Of a stretch of 64,000 bases of DNA, positions 61,308-64,000 are shown in pieces. A program made the translations under genes and the position numbers. Source of the stretch: Asparagopsis taxiformis. Lineage: Eukaryota > Rhodophyta > Florideophyceae > Bonnemaisoniales > Bonnemaisoniaceae. Each line of letters starts with the position of its first letter. The stretch's first letter is position 1. The stretch lies in contig JALQPE010002590.1 of the NCBI GenBank assembly GCA_030407315.1, positions 1-64,000 of the forward strand, in the 5' to 3' direction. The notes under the pieces were generated by a model, which saw only the letters and a program-made list of their open reading frames with translations, had not been told where the DNA came from and made no database searches.

Positions 61308-61562
61308 CGCGCGTTTCGTCATGGGCTAGTAGCACAGCAATAAAAGTTTGGAACAAGTTGCAAAACGAGTTGCACCGTCACAACCACGGCGCATTGATTA
61401 TGTTACCGGACAAAAATATCATATCGACTACGCGCTGCGCTGCGTTGCGATTTAAAATGGTCTGTGTGCCCCGTCATCGACAACGGTTGTCAACGTCGGC
61501 GCACAAAAGCTTTTGCTACTTCTAGTCGAGGCTGAGCTGCGGACGCACCTTCACTACATGAC

Positions 61563-61968
61563 ATGTTGCCAAAGGACGACGCACTCGTTTTGATAAGACC
61601 GGCTGGTCAGATTTCAGCCTACGTGTCGTATGCCAGTCGCGTGTTAAAGAAGCGTCCGAAAGCGCATGTGACGCTCGAGGCGCACGGCAAAGCAATCGGG
61701 AAATGTATCACTGTTGCAGAAATCTTGAAGCGCAACTTTCCGAAAGTGGTGCAGAGCAACCGTCTGCAGTCGACCGCGACAGGCGCATCGGCGGGCAGAG
61801 ATAAACAGGTATGGCTTGTTGTGATGTTGGTGGCGCTGGTACGCTTGTCACATCTACTAATTTCACTGTCAGTATGTCATGGTTGCCTAGGAAAATGGTG
61901 GTATTGTGAGTACATCTTCGTTGTCAATCACTTTACGCAAAACTGAAGATCCCAGGAAAGCCAAATGA
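61563..61968 (+). CDS. Alba-domain nucleic-acid-binding protein, two exons
   Basis: Exon 1 (61563-61808) and exon 2 (61891-61968) join in phase 0 to 107 residues across an 82-bp intron (GTATGG...CTAG). Exon 1 gives the first part of the Alba fold: LIRPAGQISAYVSYASRVLK, then VTLEAHGKAIGKCITVAEIL. Exon 2 supplies the missing last strand, STSSLSITLRKTEDP. Reading straight through the intron gives a hydrophobic nonsense tail instead. Alba proteins bind RNA or DNA; eukaryotic ones include RNase P/MRP subunits Rpp20/Rpp25 and translation regulators. POP5 of the same complex lies 5 kb away, but that is likely chance. Confidence 0.8.

Positions 61969-64000
<2,032 letters not shown>

Noticed and set aside
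61809..61946. Read-through end of the Alba gene
   Set aside because: The tail is hydrophobic and unrelated to Alba; the spliced reading restores the fold.

Overview
The window looks like nuclear DNA of a red alga, most likely a multicellular florideophyte of the Chondrus type. A nucleus-encoded phycobilisome linker carries a plastid transit peptide with a phenylalanine near its start. Genes are compact and mostly intronless; the few introns are 79-97 bp GT-AG introns near the 5' ends. There are also two Golgi-type carbohydrate sulfotransferases, as expected for makers of sulfated galactans. The species itself is inference.

The left 25 kb is transposon territory. Positions 1-9228 hold no recognisable gene. 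They contain a pair of 415-bp direct repeats (2352-2766 and 4477-4891) around a spacer crowded with short CTGC/CAGC words, a strong hairpin (5548-5608), and debris that may include a retroelement LTR. From 9229 to 25260 lies a nested pair. A pogo/Tigger-type DNA transposon (16-bp terminal inverted repeats inside TA duplications, transposase on the minus strand) has been split by a 13.5-kb Ty3/gypsy chromovirus (9472-22928, minus strand). The chromovirus has two about 99% identical LTRs, a 4-bp target duplication, a long Gag-protease ORF, a frameshifted pol (RT, RNase H, integrase, chromodomain), and an extra gene on the opposite strand between pol and the 3' LTR.

The right 38 kb (25.9-64.0 kb) is gene-rich. 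In order: sulfotransferase (-), lipid kinase (+), TatD nuclease (-), CLC transporter (-), unknown membrane protein (+), second sulfotransferase (-), WDR33/Pfs2/FY mRNA 3'-end factor (+), NAA35 of NatC (-), TFIIB-family factor (-, three exons), small unknown ORF (+), mitochondrial ribosomal protein bS18m (+, three exons), APC1 (-), organellar TypA/BipA GTPase (+, three exons), POP5 of RNase P/MRP (-), organellar EF-Ts (+), phycobilisome linker (-), CHY/RING ubiquitin ligase (+), Alba-domain protein (+, two exons) and plastid-type FabG (+, cut by the window end).

The genes are mostly unrelated housekeeping functions. A loose theme is organelle gene expression (bS18m, TypA, EF-Ts) and plastid function (linker, FabG). 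Several convergent pairs end only 24-62 bp apart, so their transcripts probably overlap. I joined exons by hand from splice signals, reading-frame continuity and recovered family motifs.
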